From positions 1 to 27,795 of the forward strand of contig JAFAFA010000096.1 in assembly GCA_023423695.1 (NCBI GenBank): a stretch of 27,795 bases of DNA. Reading direction: 5' to 3'. This document shows, one piece after another, positions 26,779 through 27,795 of the stretch. Made by a program: the position numbers and the translations under genes. This DNA comes from Pseudomonadota bacterium (GTDB lineage: Bacteria > Pseudomonadota > Alphaproteobacteria > Azospirillales > Azospirillaceae). Each line of letters begins with the position of its first letter. The stretch's first letter is position 1. The notes below the pieces were generated by a model. It was given only the letters and a program-made list of their open reading frames with translations. It had not been told where the DNA came from and did not search any database.

Positions 26779-27543
26779 ATGCCCGAAATTTCCACGCGGA
26801 CCGAGGGCGCGATCCGCATCCTGACCATCTCCAACGAACGCAAGCGGAATGCGTTCGAAGGGACGATGGCGGCGGACTTCCTCCGGTTCCTGAACGAAGC
26901 GGAAAGCGATGACGCGGTGCGCGTGATCGTGGTCACGGGCGCCGGGGACATCGCCTTCTCCAGCGGCCATGATCTGAACCAGTTCGCGTCCGGTGAGCAG
27001 GCCGACAACTTGGGTGAAGAGCCCTTCCTGCGCCCGCGCAGCATGCGCAAGCCGGTGATCGCGGCGATCAACGGCCATTGCTACGCCGCGGCACTGATCT
27101 TAGCACTGAACTGTGACTTGCGGGTGGCGAGCAGGAACGCGGCCTTCGGTTCGCCGGGCGCGCGTCTTGGCATGCTGCCGGAAGGTGGCCAGCTCGGCCG
27201 TCTGCCGCGACTGATGACCCCGGCCCGCGCGCTGGAGCTGATGCTGACGGCCAGCCCGCTGCCAGCCGACGAGGCCTACCGGGCCGGCTTCATCAACCGG
27301 CTGACTGAACAAGGTGAGGCTTTGAACGAGGCCCTCGTCCTGGCGCGTGTCATCGCTAACAACTCCCCGTCCGTGGTCGCCGCGATCAAGGCGGGGGTGA
27401 TCCTGGGAGAAGTTGAGGGGGTTGAGCCCGCAGCCGCCTATGAAGCGACTGTCGCCCGTCAACTGGAGAAGGAAGCCGATGCCCGTGAAGGCGTCAGCGC
27501 CTTCCTGGAAAAGCGCGCTCCCGTGTTCCGCGGCGGCAAGTAA
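26779..27543 (+). CDS. Crotonase-fold (enoyl-CoA hydratase/isomerase family) enzyme with unusual active site
   Basis: A 254-residue crotonase with the fold intact: TISNERKRNAF, oxyanion region FSSGHDLNQF near 60-69, AINGHCYAAALILALNCDLR near 96-115, FGSPGARLGMLPEGG near 123-137, and the C-terminal helices. In classical hydratases the second block reads NGYALGGGxELA, with one catalytic Glu there and another in QPE of the third block. Here GGG is AAA (103-105), the first Glu position is Ile107 and the second is Gly127. One acidic residue, Glu135, stands where PaaG-type isomerases have a catalytic Asp. The enzyme is therefore probably an isomerase, lyase or other CoA-dependent enzyme rather than a plain hydratase. 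It lies between the CaiC-like ligase and acuI. Confidence 0.85.
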   Translation: MPEISTRTEGAIRILTISNERKRNAFEGTMAADFLRFLNEAESDDAVRVIVVTGAGDIAFSSGHDLNQFASGEQADNLGEEPFLRPRSMRKPVIAAINGHCYAAALILALNCDLRVASRNAAFGSPGARLGMLPEGGQLGRLPRLMTPARALELMLTASPLPADEAYRAGFINRLTEQGEALNEALVLARVIANNSPSVVAAIKAGVILGEVEGVEPAAAYEATVARQLEKEADAREGVSAFLEKRAPVFRGGK

Positions 27544-27588
27544 CGATACGCTCCGGCGGTAGATCCTTATTGCAGGGAAAGACCAACC

Positions 27589-27795
27589 ATGGCCGAGAAC
27601 TTCAAAGCCTTCGTGATCGAAGAAGCGGGCGGCAAGCCGAAGGGCGGCTTCAAGCAGCTTACCCTCGCCGACCTGCCGGACAACGACGTGCTCGTCGAGG
27701 TCGCCTATTCCACCGTCAACTACAAGGATGGGCTCGCGGTCAGCGGCAAGGGGCGTATCGCCCGCAAGCTGCCGATGGTCGCGGGCATCGATCTG
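27589..27795 (+). CDS. acuI: Acrylyl-CoA reductase AcuI, 5' part only (second copy)
   Basis: This is the first 69 codons of a second AcuI-type medium-chain reductase that leaves the window at the right end. Compared with the copy at 1-207, it differs in a few early residues (AEN for VES, EAG for DAD, ALADL-type for VDL); the rest of the visible protein is identical. The ATG at 27589 follows CAGGGAAAG, and the gene lies 45 bases after the crotonase stop. It is expected to catalyse the last reduction step of the right operon. Whether this copy is complete cannot be seen. Confidence 0.85.
   Translation, partial: MAENFKAFVIEEAGGKPKGGFKQLTLADLPDNDVLVEVAYSTVNYKDGLAVSGKGRIARKLPMVAGIDL
27669..27795. 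repeat. Right copy of 127-bp terminal inverted repeat
   Basis: It is the exact reverse complement of bases 1-127. Base 27668 is the first mismatch. The two repeats end at equivalent codons of the two acuI copies, so the window is mirror-symmetric at its ends. Confidence 0.95.

Noticed and set aside
1..27795. CRISPR array, tRNA or rRNA genes, replication origin
   Set aside because: I saw no regularly spaced repeats, no cloverleaf-like sequence, no conserved ribosomal RNA segments and no iteron or DnaA-box cluster.

Overview
The window is about 27.8 kb of GC-rich DNA. Gene families, codon use and insertion-sequence (IS) types suggest an alphaproteobacterium of the Rhodospirillales, probably close to Azospirillum; this is inferred from family resemblance only. 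The first 127 bases and the last 127 bases are exact reverse complements, and the match fails at the next base. Each end lies inside the 5' part of a copy of the same gene (acrylyl-CoA reductase, acuI), and the two copies face outward. The piece is therefore bounded by an inverted duplicated gene. The exact 127-base overlap also looks like the word length of a short-read assembly, so the window may be one whole contig.

Left arm (1-8381): a divergent TetR regulator sits beside a minus-strand catabolic operon that reads toward base 1: MaoC-like hydratase, livH, livM, livG, livF, livJ, AMP-forming acyl-CoA ligase, acuI. A perfect 11-bp inverted repeat lies between regulator and operon.

Middle (8382-20150): a decayed IS5-family transposase, a FixJ-type response regulator with a MASE1 membrane histidine kinase, an NAD-type glutamate dehydrogenase with a clear terminator, two Rnk-like genes (the second broken), an RsuA/RluB-type pseudouridine synthase, a dead IS6-family transposase, a transglutaminase-like gene with an in-frame amber stop, the five-haem subunit actA of alternative complex III, a frameshifted and truncated actB, and half an IS110-family transposase that forms the actB breakpoint. 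From about 13.5 to 20.1 kb nearly every second gene is damaged, which points to repeated insertion and deletion.

Right arm (20155-27795): a second divergent TetR regulator sits beside a plus-strand operon that reads toward the right end: a PotABCD/FbpC-like ABC importer (ATPase, binding protein, two permeases joined by ATGA overlaps), a CaiC-like acyl-CoA ligase, a crotonase-fold enzyme and acuI.

The two arms share one logic: TetR control, a dedicated ABC importer, CoA activation, an enoyl-CoA-type enzyme and an acrylyl-CoA reductase. The importers, ligases and hydratases belong to different families, while the acuI ends are almost identical. The right-arm crotonase lacks both glutamates of classical enoyl-CoA hydratases, so that operon may run an unusual CoA-linked elimination or isomerisation that ends in reduction by AcuI. 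The substrate of either operon cannot be told from sequence alone.
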